From Streptosporangiaceae bacterium (GTDB taxonomy: Bacteria > Actinomycetota > Actinomycetes > Streptosporangiales > Streptosporangiaceae), in NCBI GenBank assembly GCA_030041195.1, contig JASHOI010000320.1, positions 1-10,148 of the forward strand: a stretch of 10,148 nucleotides of DNA, read 5' to 3'. Within the stretch, counting starts at the first letter, position 1, and each line of letters begins with the position of its first letter. The notes under the pieces were generated by a model that was not told where the DNA came from, did no database searches, and saw nothing but the letters and a program-made list of their open reading frames with translations. The translations under genes and the position numbers were made by a program. This document shows positions 1 to 7,904 of the stretch, piece after piece.

Positions 1-275
1 TAGATCCTGGCGGGCTCCCTGACCACGTAGCCGCTCACCCAGATCCGGCGGGACTCGGGGTCGGCGTCGTTGACGCCGGTGTTGCCGATGTGCGGCGCGG
101 TCATGGCGACGATCTGACCGCAGTACGACGGGTCGGTCAGCGTCTCCTGATACCCGGTCATCCCGGTGTTGAAGACCATCTCCCCGAACGTCTCGCCATC
201 GGCCCCGTACCCGGCCCCGCGGAACGTGGTGCCGTCCTCGAGCACCAGCATCGCGCCGGCCGATGACCCGGTCAC
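1..275 (-). CDS. carA: Carbamoyl-phosphate synthase small subunit, N-terminal part (partial)
   Basis: The 91 visible codons encode the N-terminal domain of the glutaminase subunit, which releases ammonia from glutamine for CarB to make carbamoyl phosphate, the substrate of PyrB. The run [15 protein letters not shown], then [38 protein letters not shown] and [12 protein letters not shown], is characteristic of CarA. The C-terminal class I amidotransferase domain lies beyond the left edge. I chose GTG at 275 because it forms a 4-base GTGA overlap with the pyrC stop, like the other junctions of this operon. An in-frame ATG at 251 is possible but has no Shine-Dalgarno. The Shine-Dalgarno for GTG275 is weak (GGAAG, 8 bases away), which suggests dependence on translation of pyrC. 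The family call is very secure; the exact start is moderately secure. Confidence 0.95.
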   Translation of the reverse strand, partial: MTGSSAGAMLVLEDGTTFRGAGYGADGETFGEMVFNTGMTGYQETLTDPSYCGQIVAMTAPHIGNTGVNDADPESRRIWVSGYVVREPARI

Positions 276-1557
276 CAGGCCAGCTTCCCGTCGAGCACGG
301 TCGGCCTGCCGCGCAGGAACGTGGCGACCACCCGTCCCGGCAGCACCATTCCCGCGAACGGCGTGTTGCGGCTCTTGGAGGCGTGCAGCGACGGGTCGAC
401 CGCCTCCCTCGGCGAGGGGTCGTAGAGCATCACGTTGGCGGGCTCGCCGGGCAGCAGCCGCCCGTGGCCGCTGAGCCGGCCGATCGCGGCCGGCCGCGAC
501 GACATCCGGTCGGCAACGCCGGCCCAGTCCAGCAGGCCCGGCTGCACCAGCGCCTCGTGCACCGCGCGCAGCGCGGTCTCCAGGCCGGTCATGCCGAACG
601 CCGCCGCCTCCCACTCGGTCTCCTTGTCCTCCAGCGGGTGCGGGGCGTGATCGGTGGCCACGCAGTCGATGGTGCCGTCGGCCAGGCCGGCCCGCAGCGC
701 CGCGACGTCCTCGGCGGTGCGCAGCGGCGGGTTGACCTTGAACACCGGGTCGTATCCCGCGGCCAGATCCTCGGTGAGCAGCAGGTGGTGCGGGGTCACC
801 TCGGCGGTCACCTGCCAGCCCTTGGACTTCGCCCACCGGATGATCTCCACGGATCCGGCCGTCGAGACGTGGCAGACGTGCAGCGCGGATTCCACGTGCG
901 CCGCGAGCAGGCAGTCGCGGGCGATCACCGCCTCCTCGGCCACGGCGGGCCAGCCGGTCAGGCCGAGCCTGCCGGAGATCTCCCCCTCGTTCACCTGCGC
1001 GCCGACGGTGAGCCGTGGCTCCTGGGCGTGCTGCGCGATCACGCCGCCGAACGCCCGGACGTACTCGAGCGCGCGCCGCATCAGCACCGCGTCGTGCACG
1101 CACCTGCCGTCGTCGGAGAACACCCGGACCCCGGCTGCGGAGTCCGCCATGGCGCCCAGCTCGGCCAGCTGGCTGCCGCCCAGGCCCACGGTGACGGCGC
1201 CGACCGGCTGCACGTCGCAGCGGCCCGCCTGGCGGCCCAGCCGCCAGATCTGCTCGACCACGCCGGCGGTGTCCGCGACCGGCTCGGTGTTGGCCATCGC
1301 GTGCACCGCGGTGAAGCCGCCGAGCGCTGCGGCCGCGGTCCCCGTGGCCACGGTCTCGGCATCCTCCCGGCCGGGTTCGCGCAGGTGCGTGTGCAGGTCG
1401 ACGAGGCCGGGCAGCAGGATCAGCCCGCCGGCGTCCAGCCGCTCCGCGCCCGACTGGCCGGCGTCGGGGCCGATCTCGGCGATCAGGCCATCGGTGAGCA
1501 GCACGTTGGCCGGCTCGCCGCCCAGCGGCCTCGCCCCGGTGATCAGCCAGCTACGCG

Positions 1558-1561
<4 letters not shown>
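272..1561 (-). CDS. pyrC: Dihydroorotase, class I
   Basis: A 429-residue cytoplasmic amidohydrolase that cyclises N-carbamoyl-aspartate to dihydroorotate, the third step of de novo pyrimidine synthesis. The zinc-site elements are all present: HTH in [10 protein letters not shown] (H57, H59), the bridging aspartate in VFSDDG (D151), QHAQE (H178), HVSTA (H231) and catalytic TDHAPH (D304). NTEPVADT near residue 91 is also typical. Length is normal for the type I enzyme. The start is ATG 1561, which overlaps the pyrB stop as ATGA and has a GGGGGG Shine-Dalgarno about 7 bases upstream. The reading frame stays open up to 1906, but that extension runs through pyrB and is not coding. It overlaps carA by 4 bases at its 3' end. 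No gene intervenes between pyrC and carA. Confidence 0.97.
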
Positions 1562-3282
<1,721 letters not shown>

Positions 3283-3323
3283 TCGCCCATCGTGCCCGGC
3301 CGGCCGCGGGCGACCGCAGCGGG

Positions 3324-3352
3324 CGGGAACCCCCACGCCAGCGGGGTTCCCG
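3324..3352. other. Perfect 10-pair hairpin between pyrR and bldD
   Basis: CGGGAACCCC (3324-3333) is exactly complementary to GGGGTTCCCG (3343-3352), with a 9-base loop. Immediately after, GGCGCAT (3352-3358) can pair with ATGCGCC (3388-3394), enclosing a small GGCC/GGCC stem, and TTTTT follows at 3416-3420. Together these could be a structured RNA, an upstream leader of bldD, or a terminator-like barrier insulating bldD from the pyr region. No known RNA family was recognised. Confidence 0.45.
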
Positions 3353-3430
3353 GCGCATGGCACGGCCGCTGGCCAGGTCTCACGCCGATGCGCCACCGCG
3401 CGTAAGTTCATCCGCTTTTTGCCATTCGGC

Positions 3431-3459
3431 TTGACCTTGTCGGCCTCGCGGCCTACCGT
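3431..3459 (+). promoter_or_regulatory. Promoter of bldD
   Basis: TTGACC (3431-3436) and TACCGT (3454-3459) are separated by exactly 17 bases and fit the primary sigma factor consensus TTGACN/TANNNT of actinomycetes. The predicted start is near 3466, giving a 5' leader of roughly 45 bases before the bldD ATG. Confidence 0.7.
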
Positions 3460-3472
3460 CACTGTGCGTAAC
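3458..3472 (+). promoter_or_regulatory. Candidate BldD autoregulatory operator
   Basis: GTCACTGTGCGTAAC agrees with the pseudopalindromic BldD consensus nTnACnC(A/T)GnGTnAn, as I recall it, at every specified position except one (G for C at 3464). It lies over the end of the -10 and the predicted start point, where binding would block transcription. BldD is known to repress its own gene in Streptomyces coelicolor, so position and sequence support the same conclusion. Confidence 0.6.
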
Positions 3473-3510
3473 CACCACTATCGCCTACGACAGGCCAGGG
3501 GGCCGACAAC

Positions 3511-4005
3511 ATGCCATCTGACTACGCCAAGACCCTGGGTGCCCGACTTCGCGCGATCCGGACGCAGCAGGGTCTGTCACTGCACGGCGTTGAGGAGAAG
3601 TCCCGCGGCCGCTGGAAGGCTGTGGTCGTTGGGTCGTACGAGCGCGGCGACCGATCGGTGACCGTGCAGAAGCTCGCCGAGCTTGCCGAGTTCTACGGTG
3701 TGCCGGTATCGGAGCTGCTGCCCGGGGACGTGCTGCCCACGCTGCTTGCGCCGTCTCCCAAACTGGTGATCGACCTTGAGCGCATGGCCCAGCTGCCCAA
3801 GGACAAGGCGGGACCGCTCGCGCGTTACGTCGCGACGATTCAAAGCCAGCGTGGTGATTACAACGGGCGGGTGCTGTCGATCCGGCAGGAGGACCTGCGC
3901 TCTCTGGCGGTCATCTACGACAAGTCCCCGTCGGACCTCACCGAGGAACTGATCAGCTGGGGCATCCTGGACTCCGACGCCAGGGGAGCCATCGAGACGT
4001 TCTGA
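3511..4005 (+). CDS. bldD: BldD, c-di-GMP-responsive developmental transcription regulator
   Basis: A 164-residue DNA-binding protein. BldD represses sporulation genes during vegetative growth in Streptomyces and needs tetrameric cyclic di-GMP to dimerise on DNA. The N-terminal XRE-type helix-turn-helix spans about residues 5-71 (LGARLRAIRTQQGLSLHGVEEKS, then VGSYERGDRSVTVQKLAELAEFYGVPVSELLP), nearly identical to the S. coelicolor protein as I remember it. The C-terminal domain keeps the cyclic di-GMP signature RGD-X8-RXXD: R114, D116, R125, D128. The third residue of the second part is Glu (RQED, where S. coelicolor has RQDD). The start is ATG 3511, with AGGGGG 8 bases upstream. It is divergent from pyrR, as I recall for Streptomyces, but no nusB follows; the next gene is a convergent HEPN gene 52 bases away. 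Confidence 0.96.
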   Translation: MPSDYAKTLGARLRAIRTQQGLSLHGVEEKSRGRWKAVVVGSYERGDRSVTVQKLAELAEFYGVPVSELLPGDVLPTLLAPSPKLVIDLERMAQLPKDKAGPLARYVATIQSQRGDYNGRVLSIRQEDLRSLAVIYDKSPSDLTEELISWGILDSDARGAIETF

Positions 4006-4057
4006 TGCGGAGCGCGGCCGCCCGGGGACTTCCCGGCTACCCCTGGCCTACCTCGGG

Positions 4058-4537
4058 TTACCCGGCCGTGAGCATCGGAAGCAGCGGCTGAGCGGGTACG
4101 CCGAGCGCATTCTCGGCGAGTGACACGAACATCTCCGCATCCCGGAGCAGGTCATCGGCTTCCCGAAGCGAGACCGCGCGGGGCAGCCCGGCCTCCGCCG
4201 CCGCGCGCTTAGCCGCTCCGGCGGCAAAGAAAGCGGCCCACTCGGCCAGGGCCGGCTCCACCTTCGGCAGCAGTTCCCAGACGCTCAGCGGCCTCCTGCG
4301 GCGCGACGAGGTGCCAGGGTCGGCCCTGGCCGCGACCACCGCCGCGGCCGCCCGTAGCGCCGCCAGGTGCGCCGCCACGTACCGCGCGGCGGCCGAGGCC
4401 TCACCCTCCGAGGCGGCGAGGCCGTACCTGGCGGACTCCAGGAGCGCGAGCGCCGAAGGGGCCACCCGGCACCGTGGCGTGGGATCGCTCCGGTTACCGC
4501 CCGCCCGGACGCCCGTGCTCGTCGCGGTTGTGCTCAC
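4058..4537 (-). CDS. SAV_6107-family HEPN domain protein
   Basis: A 159-residue alpha-helical, alanine-rich protein. The run LLESARYGL (33-40), ARYVAAHLAALRAAAAVVAAR (51-71), ELLPKVEPALAEWAAFFAAGAAKRAAAEAG (88-117) and LREADDLLRDAEMFVSLAE (124-142) is typical of the actinobacterial family named after SAV_6107, classed in the HEPN superfamily. R52 and H57 form an R-X4-H arrangement like the HEPN ribonuclease motif, but whether this family cleaves RNA is not known to me. No nucleotidyltransferase or antitoxin partner is adjacent. The GTG start at 4537 is supported by an excellent AGGAGG Shine-Dalgarno. The first roughly 25 residues look disordered. It faces bldD across a 52-base gap. Confidence 0.82.
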   Translation of the reverse strand: MSTTATSTGVRAGGNRSDPTPRCRVAPSALALLESARYGLAASEGEASAAARYVAAHLAALRAAAAVVAARADPGTSSRRRRPLSVWELLPKVEPALAEWAAFFAAGAAKRAAAEAGLPRAVSLREADDLLRDAEMFVSLAENALGVPAQPLLPMLTAG

Positions 4538-4569
4538 TGCAGCTCCTCCTAATCAGCGGCGCCCGCGCG

Positions 4570-4593
4570 CCACGGCCGGACTCCCGGCCGTGG
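4570..4593 (-). other. Perfect 10-pair hairpin upstream of the HEPN gene
   Basis: CCACGGCCGG (4570-4579) and CCGGCCGTGG (4584-4593) are exact inverted copies around a 4-base loop. It lies 33-56 bases upstream of the GTG start, just before the AGGAGG ribosome site, so it would be in the 5' leader if transcription starts farther upstream. No T-run follows on either strand. It could be a leader stem or an operator. Confidence 0.5.
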
Positions 4594-4674
4594 CCGGACG
4601 GGGCGCTTCCCCACGCCCCGCCCGGCTGGCGGTGCCCGGCGAGGCTCCCGCCAGGCGCCGTTCTTTCCCGTCAT

Positions 4675-4694
4675 TCGAACAGAAATTCGTTCGA
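4675..4694. promoter_or_regulatory. TCGAAC/GTTCGA dyad resembling a degenerate LexA site
   Basis: TCGAAC (4675-4680) and GTTCGA (4689-4694) are perfect inverted arms, but the spacer is 8 bases instead of the 4 in the actinobacterial SOS box TCGAAC-N4-GTTCGA. Within it, TCGAAC-AGAA-ATTCGT (4675-4690) has the right spacing with two mismatches. Another GTTCGAAG lies at 4717-4724. It sits in the AT-richer middle of the intergenic region, where promoters for either neighbour could lie. Confidence 0.3.
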
Positions 4695-4841
4695 CTGTCC
4701 AGCCAATTGCTACTGAGTTCGAAGGTACAAGGGGGGTCCGACAAAACGGGGACGCGGCCCGTCAGCGGATGGCGGCGGCCGGCGTCCAGCGCACCGGGCC
4801 GCCCCGTGACGAGCCCTGCGGCCGGGCCGCTGCGCGCCACA

Positions 4842-4870
4842 TTGCTCGCAAACCGCAAAGACTCTACGTG
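4842..4870 (+). promoter_or_regulatory. Candidate promoter of the DUF4190 gene
   Basis: TTGCTC (4842-4847) and TACGTG (4865-4870) are separated by 17 bases. The -35 matches at TTG and the -10 misses the final T, so this is only a moderate match. It would give a leader of roughly 55 bases. Confidence 0.35.
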
Positions 4871-4931
4871 TTTCAGGCCAGAGCGGGCAGGATGTGTGCT
4901 GTCAGTCCACTTTTGCGGGAGCGAGGTATCA

Positions 4932-5213
4932 ATGTCGGACACCAGCACCCAGGCAGGGCCGGGGACCCAGTCCAGATCCAACGGCATGGCCATCGCCGGG
5001 CTTGTCTGCGGGATCGTCGGGCTGTTCATCTTCGAGGTCATTCTGGGAGCGCTCGCCATCATCTTCGGCGGCATCGCGGTGAGCCGGGCCAATCGCGGGG
5101 CGGGCCGCAAGGGCATGGCCTGGGCCGGGCTCATCCTCGGCGTCATCGATGTCGTCTTGTTCATCGTGATACTGGCCGTGTCGGCCAAGCATCACTTCCG
5201 CATCGTTATGTAG
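4932..5213 (+). CDS. DUF4190 small membrane protein
   Basis: A 93-residue protein with a short polar N-terminus (1-17, rich in Ser, Thr and Gln) and two hydrophobic helices at about 19-50 and 61-85, joined by a basic loop SRANRGAGRKG. The sequence NGMAIAGLVCGIVGLF followed by ALAIIFGGIAVSRANR and GMAWAGLILGVIDVVLFIVIL is the usual DUF4190 pattern, common in actinobacterial membrane proteins. The molecular function of this family is not known. The ATG at 4932 follows GGGAGCGAGG, which provides a ribosome-binding site. Two membrane spans predict both ends on the same side of the membrane. It is followed 49 bases later by a GNAT gene on the same strand that appears to have its own promoter. Confidence 0.82.
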   Translation: MSDTSTQAGPGTQSRSNGMAIAGLVCGIVGLFIFEVILGALAIIFGGIAVSRANRGAGRKGMAWAGLILGVIDVVLFIVILAVSAKHHFRIVM

Positions 5214-5249
5214 CCGTCGGGCGCCGAGCCTGGCCGGACTCGGCTGGCA

Positions 5250-5255
5250 TACGCT
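5250..5255 (+). promoter_or_regulatory. -10 element for probable leaderless GNAT transcript
   Basis: TACGCT (TANNNT) ends 7 bases before the GTG start codon, which places the transcription start at or next to the first codon. No Shine-Dalgarno is visible. No clear -35 is visible at the expected distance. Confidence 0.5.
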
Positions 5256-5262
5256 TGCCGCC

Positions 5263-5874
5263 GTGCGAAGCTCAATCCTGCCGCGGGAGCTCAGCCGGGA
5301 GGCCTTCGTGGCCGAGCTCGACGCGCTCACCGGGGTGTACCAGGCGGCGATGCGGCCCGACCCGGCACAGCTTCCCGGCCGGCGTTCGATCATGCAGCGG
5401 CACGCGACCTATCAAGGCTTCCGCGCGCTGGCGGTGACCGCCGACGCGGCGGGCCGGCCCGGGCTGCCGGGGCGGATCGTGGGCTTCAGCTACGCCTTCC
5501 GCGGCGCTGATGGCCAGTGGTGGCACGACGTGGTCGCGGCCGCGCTGACCGCGCAGGCCGGGCGGGCGCTCGCCGCCGGGTGGCTCGGCGACTCGCTCGA
5601 GATCGCTGAGGTGCACGTCCACCCGGACTTCCACCGCCGCGGCATCGGCCGGAGCCTGGTGCTCGGGCTCGCCGAGGGCCGCGGCGAGCGCACGGCCGTG
5701 CTGTCGACCCAGGACGCCGACTCGCCGGCCCGGCGGCTGTACCGCGGGCTCGGCTTCGCCGACCTGCTGACCGGCTACCGCTTCCCCGGCGCCCCTGTTC
5801 CCTACGCGGTGATGGGGGCCGCGCTGCCGTTGCGGCCCGGCGCGGCGGACCGCTCGTCAAGTCGGAGCAGCTGA
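5263..5874 (+). CDS. GNAT family N-acetyltransferase
   Basis: A 203-residue acetyl-CoA-dependent acyltransferase; the acceptor is unknown. The core motif A is [23 protein letters not shown] (114-136), with the pyrophosphate-binding HRRGIGRSL loop. The following [12 protein letters not shown] (154-165) is the usual motif B. The N-terminal half (1-60) is less conserved. By context (next to metF and a polyprenyl synthase) it corresponds to the mycobacterial Rv2170 position, but the sequence alone does not prove orthology. The start is GTG 5263; a TANNNT element 7 bases upstream suggests a leaderless message. The last 24 codons, including the stop, overlap the end of metF on the other strand, and the Arg/Ser-rich tail past residue 190 may be a by-product of that overlap. 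Confidence 0.85.
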   Translation: MRSSILPRELSREAFVAELDALTGVYQAAMRPDPAQLPGRRSIMQRHATYQGFRALAVTADAAGRPGLPGRIVGFSYAFRGADGQWWHDVVAAALTAQAGRALAAGWLGDSLEIAEVHVHPDFHRRGIGRSLVLGLAEGRGERTAVLSTQDADSPARRLYRGLGFADLLTGYRFPGAPVPYAVMGAALPLRPGAADRSSSRSS

Positions 5875-6749
5875 TAGATCTCCTGGGTGGCGCGGGAGCC
5901 GTTCAGGGTGCAGAAGTGCAGGCCGGGCACTCCCTCGGCGAGCAGCCGGTCACACAGCGCGGCGGCGTAGTCAACGCCGATCTTCCTGGTCGCGGCGCGG
6001 TCGCCGTCGGCGGCGCGCAGCCGGCCGGCGAGGTCCGGCGGGAACTTCGCGCCGGACAGCACCACGATGCGTTCCAGCGTGCGCACGCTCGTGACCGGCA
6101 TGATGCCGGGGATGATCGGCACGTCGCAGCCGCGCGCCGCGACCCGGTCCCGCAGCCGCAGGTAGTCCTCGGCGTAGAAGAACATCTGCGTGATGGCAAA
6201 GTCGGCCCCGGCCCGGCATTTCTCGACGAAGTACCGGATGTCCGACTCCGGATCGGGCGACCTGGGGTGCCCCTCGGGGAACGCGGCGACGCCGACGGAG
6301 AAGTCGCCGGACGCCCTGATCAGCCGGACCAGCTCGGCGGCGTGGCTGAGCCCGTCCGGGTGCGGCACCCATTCCCCGTTCGGGTCCCCCGGCGGGTCGC
6401 CGCGCAGCGCGAGCACGTTGCGCACGCCGACGGCCGCGTACGAGCCGATCAGGCGGCGCAGCTCGGCCACGGAGTGGTTCACCGCGGTGAAGTGCCCGAC
6501 CGGGGTGAGCGTCGTCTCCTCGGCGATCCTGCCGGTTACCCGGACCGTCCGGTCGCGGGTCGAGCCGCCGGCCCCGTAGGTCACCGAGACGAACGTCGGC
6601 CGCAACGGCTCGAGCTGGCGGATCGCCCGCCACAGCTGCCGCTCGTCGGCTTCGGTCTTGGGTGGCATGAACTCGAACGAATACGACGGAGTCCCCGAAG
6701 CCAGCAGGTCCCTGATCGCTGGCACGGCTGCTAGCTGGCTCTGCGGCAT
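5802..6749 (-). CDS. metF: Methylenetetrahydrofolate reductase
   Basis: A 315-residue FAD enzyme that reduces 5,10-methylene-tetrahydrofolate to 5-methyl-tetrahydrofolate, the methyl donor for methionine synthesis. A single TIM-barrel domain is visible, with [10 protein letters not shown] (23-32, catalytic Glu26), [16 protein letters not shown] (53-68), ALRGDPP (114-120, Asp118 at the flavin), [11 protein letters not shown] (154-164) and [14 protein letters not shown] (178-191). Length fits bacterial MetF, without the eukaryotic regulatory domain. I chose ATG 6749 because the family similarity begins there and TAGCCT lies 7 bases upstream. The frame is open further upstream, to 6953, but that would overlap the divergent synthase gene. 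The stop is inside the GNAT gene: a 73-base tail-to-tail overlap. Confidence 0.95.
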   Translation of the reverse strand: MPQSQLAAVPAIRDLLASGTPSYSFEFMPPKTEADERQLWRAIRQLEPLRPTFVSVTYGAGGSTRDRTVRVTGRIAEETTLTPVGHFTAVNHSVAELRRLIGSYAAVGVRNVLALRGDPPGDPNGEWVPHPDGLSHAAELVRLIRASGDFSVGVAAFPEGHPRSPDPESDIRYFVEKCRAGADFAITQMFFYAEDYLRLRDRVAARGCDVPIIPGIMPVTSVRTLERIVVLSGAKFPPDLAGRLRAADGDRAATRKIGVDYAAALCDRLLAEGVPGLHFCTLNGSRATQEIYQLLRLDERSAAPGRNGSAAPITA

Positions 6750-6756
6750 GGTGACC

Positions 6757-6762
6757 AGGCTA
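6757..6762 (-). promoter_or_regulatory. -10 element for leaderless metF
   Basis: On the minus strand TAGCCT is followed by 7 bases and the metF ATG, so the mRNA should start at the initiator codon. No Shine-Dalgarno is present. The local sequence GGCTAGCCT closely resembles the GGCTAGTCT of the divergent gene. Confidence 0.6.
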
Positions 6763-6771
6763 GCCGGGACC

Positions 6772-6787
6772 GCGGCTGGGCAGCCGC
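6772..6787. promoter_or_regulatory. 16-base palindrome at the centre of the metF/polyprenyl synthase gap
   Basis: GCGGCTG (6772-6778) and CAGCCGC (6781-6787) are exact inverted arms around GG. The gap runs 6750-6810, so its midpoint coincides with the palindrome's axis. The -35 regions expected for both divergent promoters (about 6775-6785) fall within it. It is a candidate shared operator. Confidence 0.5.
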
Positions 6788-6797
6788 CCGGGCGGGC

Positions 6798-6803
6798 TAG
6801 TCT
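6798..6803 (+). promoter_or_regulatory. -10 element for leaderless polyprenyl synthase gene
   Basis: TAGTCT is followed by 7 bases and the ATG at 6811, the usual geometry of a leaderless actinobacterial message. No Shine-Dalgarno precedes the ATG. This decides the start against the far-upstream ATG at 6658, which lies inside metF. Confidence 0.6.
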
Positions 6804-6810
6804 CGCCACC

Positions 6811-7899
6811 ATGGTCACCAGCCGCGTCAGCAATGCCGGCCTTCCCACGATCCGGGCCCAGGTGGGGCGGGCAATCGACGAGTTCCTTGACCGCCAGCGG
6901 GTGGCGCTCGGCGCGATCGGCACCGACATGCTGCCGTGGATGGACACGATCACCGGGCTGCTGGCGAGCGGGAAACGGCTGCGCCCGGCGTTCTGCTACT
7001 GGGGCTGGCGCGCCGCGGGCGGCGAGGACTGCCCGCAGATTCACGCCGCGGCAGCGGCGCTCGAGCTGCTGCACGCGAGCGCGCTCGTGCACGACGACCT
7101 GATGGACGCCAGCGACACCCGGCGCGGCCAGCCGTCGGTGCACCGCAGGTTCGCCGCCGCGCACGCCGACGGGGGGTGGCGGGGGTCCGCCGACGCGTTC
7201 GGCGCCGGGGCGGCGATCCTCATCGGGGATCTCCTGATGGCCTGGACCGACGAGATGTACGAGGCCAGCGGGCTGCCGCCGGCCGCGGTGCGCCGCGGGC
7301 AGCCGGTGCTTGACGCCATGCGGGCCGAGGTGATCTGCGGCCAGTACCTTGACCTGCTCGGCCAGGCCGCGGGCGACGGCTCGGTCGACAGCGCGCTGCG
7401 CGTGGTCAGGTTCAAGTCGGCCAAGTACACGGTCGAGCGGCCGCTGCAGCTGGGCGCGGCGCTGGCCGCGCGGGCGCCGCGCGGCAACCCGGCGATCGAG
7501 CACGCGTGCCGTGGCTACGGCATACCGGTCGGCGTCGCGTTCCAGCTCCGCGACGACGTGCTCGGGGTGTTCGGCGATCCCGCGCAGACCGGGAAGCCGG
7601 CCTGCGACGACCTGCGCGAGGGAAAGCGGACGGTGCTGGTGGCGATCGCCAGGGAGCGGGCCGGGCCGGCCCGCCGCGAAGTGCTCGACCGGCTGCTCGG
7701 CGACCGGCTGCTGGACGAGGCCGGAGCGGCGCAGATCCGGTCGATCCTGGTCGAAACCGGCGCCCTGGCCGAGTGCGAGCTGATGATCGACTCCGGCGTC
7801 GCCGAGGGGCTGGCCGCTCTCGAGCACGCGCCGATCACCGGCGAGGCCAAAATGGCCCTGGCCGAGCTGGCGGTCATCGCGACCGCGCGCAGCGAATAA
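6811..7899 (+). CDS. Polyprenyl (geranylgeranyl-type) diphosphate synthase
   Basis: A 362-residue trans-prenyltransferase that condenses isopentenyl diphosphate with allylic diphosphates. Visible motifs: GKRLRPA (54-60), first Asp-rich motif [13 protein letters not shown] (94-106, with DDLMD binding Mg), FKSAKYT (201-207), and second Asp-rich motif [13 protein letters not shown] (244-256). The residue five before DDLMD is Ser, and small side chains there generally allow products of C20 or longer; this is only a hint of chain length. The product could feed quinone, carotenoid or carrier-lipid synthesis. By position it resembles mycobacterial idsA2 (Rv2173). It is divergent from metF through a 61-base gap with a central palindrome, and ends 5 bases from the convergent HTH gene. 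Confidence 0.92.
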   Translation: MVTSRVSNAGLPTIRAQVGRAIDEFLDRQRVALGAIGTDMLPWMDTITGLLASGKRLRPAFCYWGWRAAGGEDCPQIHAAAAALELLHASALVHDDLMDASDTRRGQPSVHRRFAAAHADGGWRGSADAFGAGAAILIGDLLMAWTDEMYEASGLPPAAVRRGQPVLDAMRAEVICGQYLDLLGQAAGDGSVDSALRVVRFKSAKYTVERPLQLGAALAARAPRGNPAIEHACRGYGIPVGVAFQLRDDVLGVFGDPAQTGKPACDDLREGKRTVLVAIARERAGPARREVLDRLLGDRLLDEAGAAQIRSILVETGALAECELMIDSGVAEGLAALEHAPITGEAKMALAELAVIATARSE

Positions 7900-7904
7900 C
7901 CAGG

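Larger units (their letters stand above)
4538..4931. other. Divergent intergenic region HEPN gene / DUF4190 gene (394 bases, no gene seen)
   Basis: No convincing coding sequence was found; the ORFs through it are frames open only because of high GC content. It contains the 10-pair hairpin (4570-4593), the TCGAAC dyad (4675-4694), a bulged inverted repeat whose arms lie at 4746-4761 and 4795-4807 (13 pairs plus a 3-base bulge), and a candidate plus-strand promoter (4842-4870). The stretch 4660-4730 is clearly lower in GC than its surroundings. Confidence 0.6.

Noticed and set aside
3324..3394. tRNA gene or known riboswitch in the structured tract
   Set aside because: No cloverleaf, no T-loop GTTCGA motif and no conserved core of a riboswitch class that I recognise.
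4022..4036. Terminator between bldD and the HEPN gene
   Set aside because: CCGGG/CCCGG makes only a 5-pair stem with a wobble and no T-run; too weak to call.
4675..4694. Canonical LexA (SOS) box
   Set aside because: The perfect TCGAAC and GTTCGA arms are 8 bases apart rather than 4, and the correctly spaced version has two mismatches. It is kept only as a weak candidate.
6750..6953. metF extension to 6953 and synthase extension to 6658
   Set aside because: Both would run deep into the divergent neighbour. Family similarity and the TANNNT-N7-ATG arrangement support 6749 and 6811.
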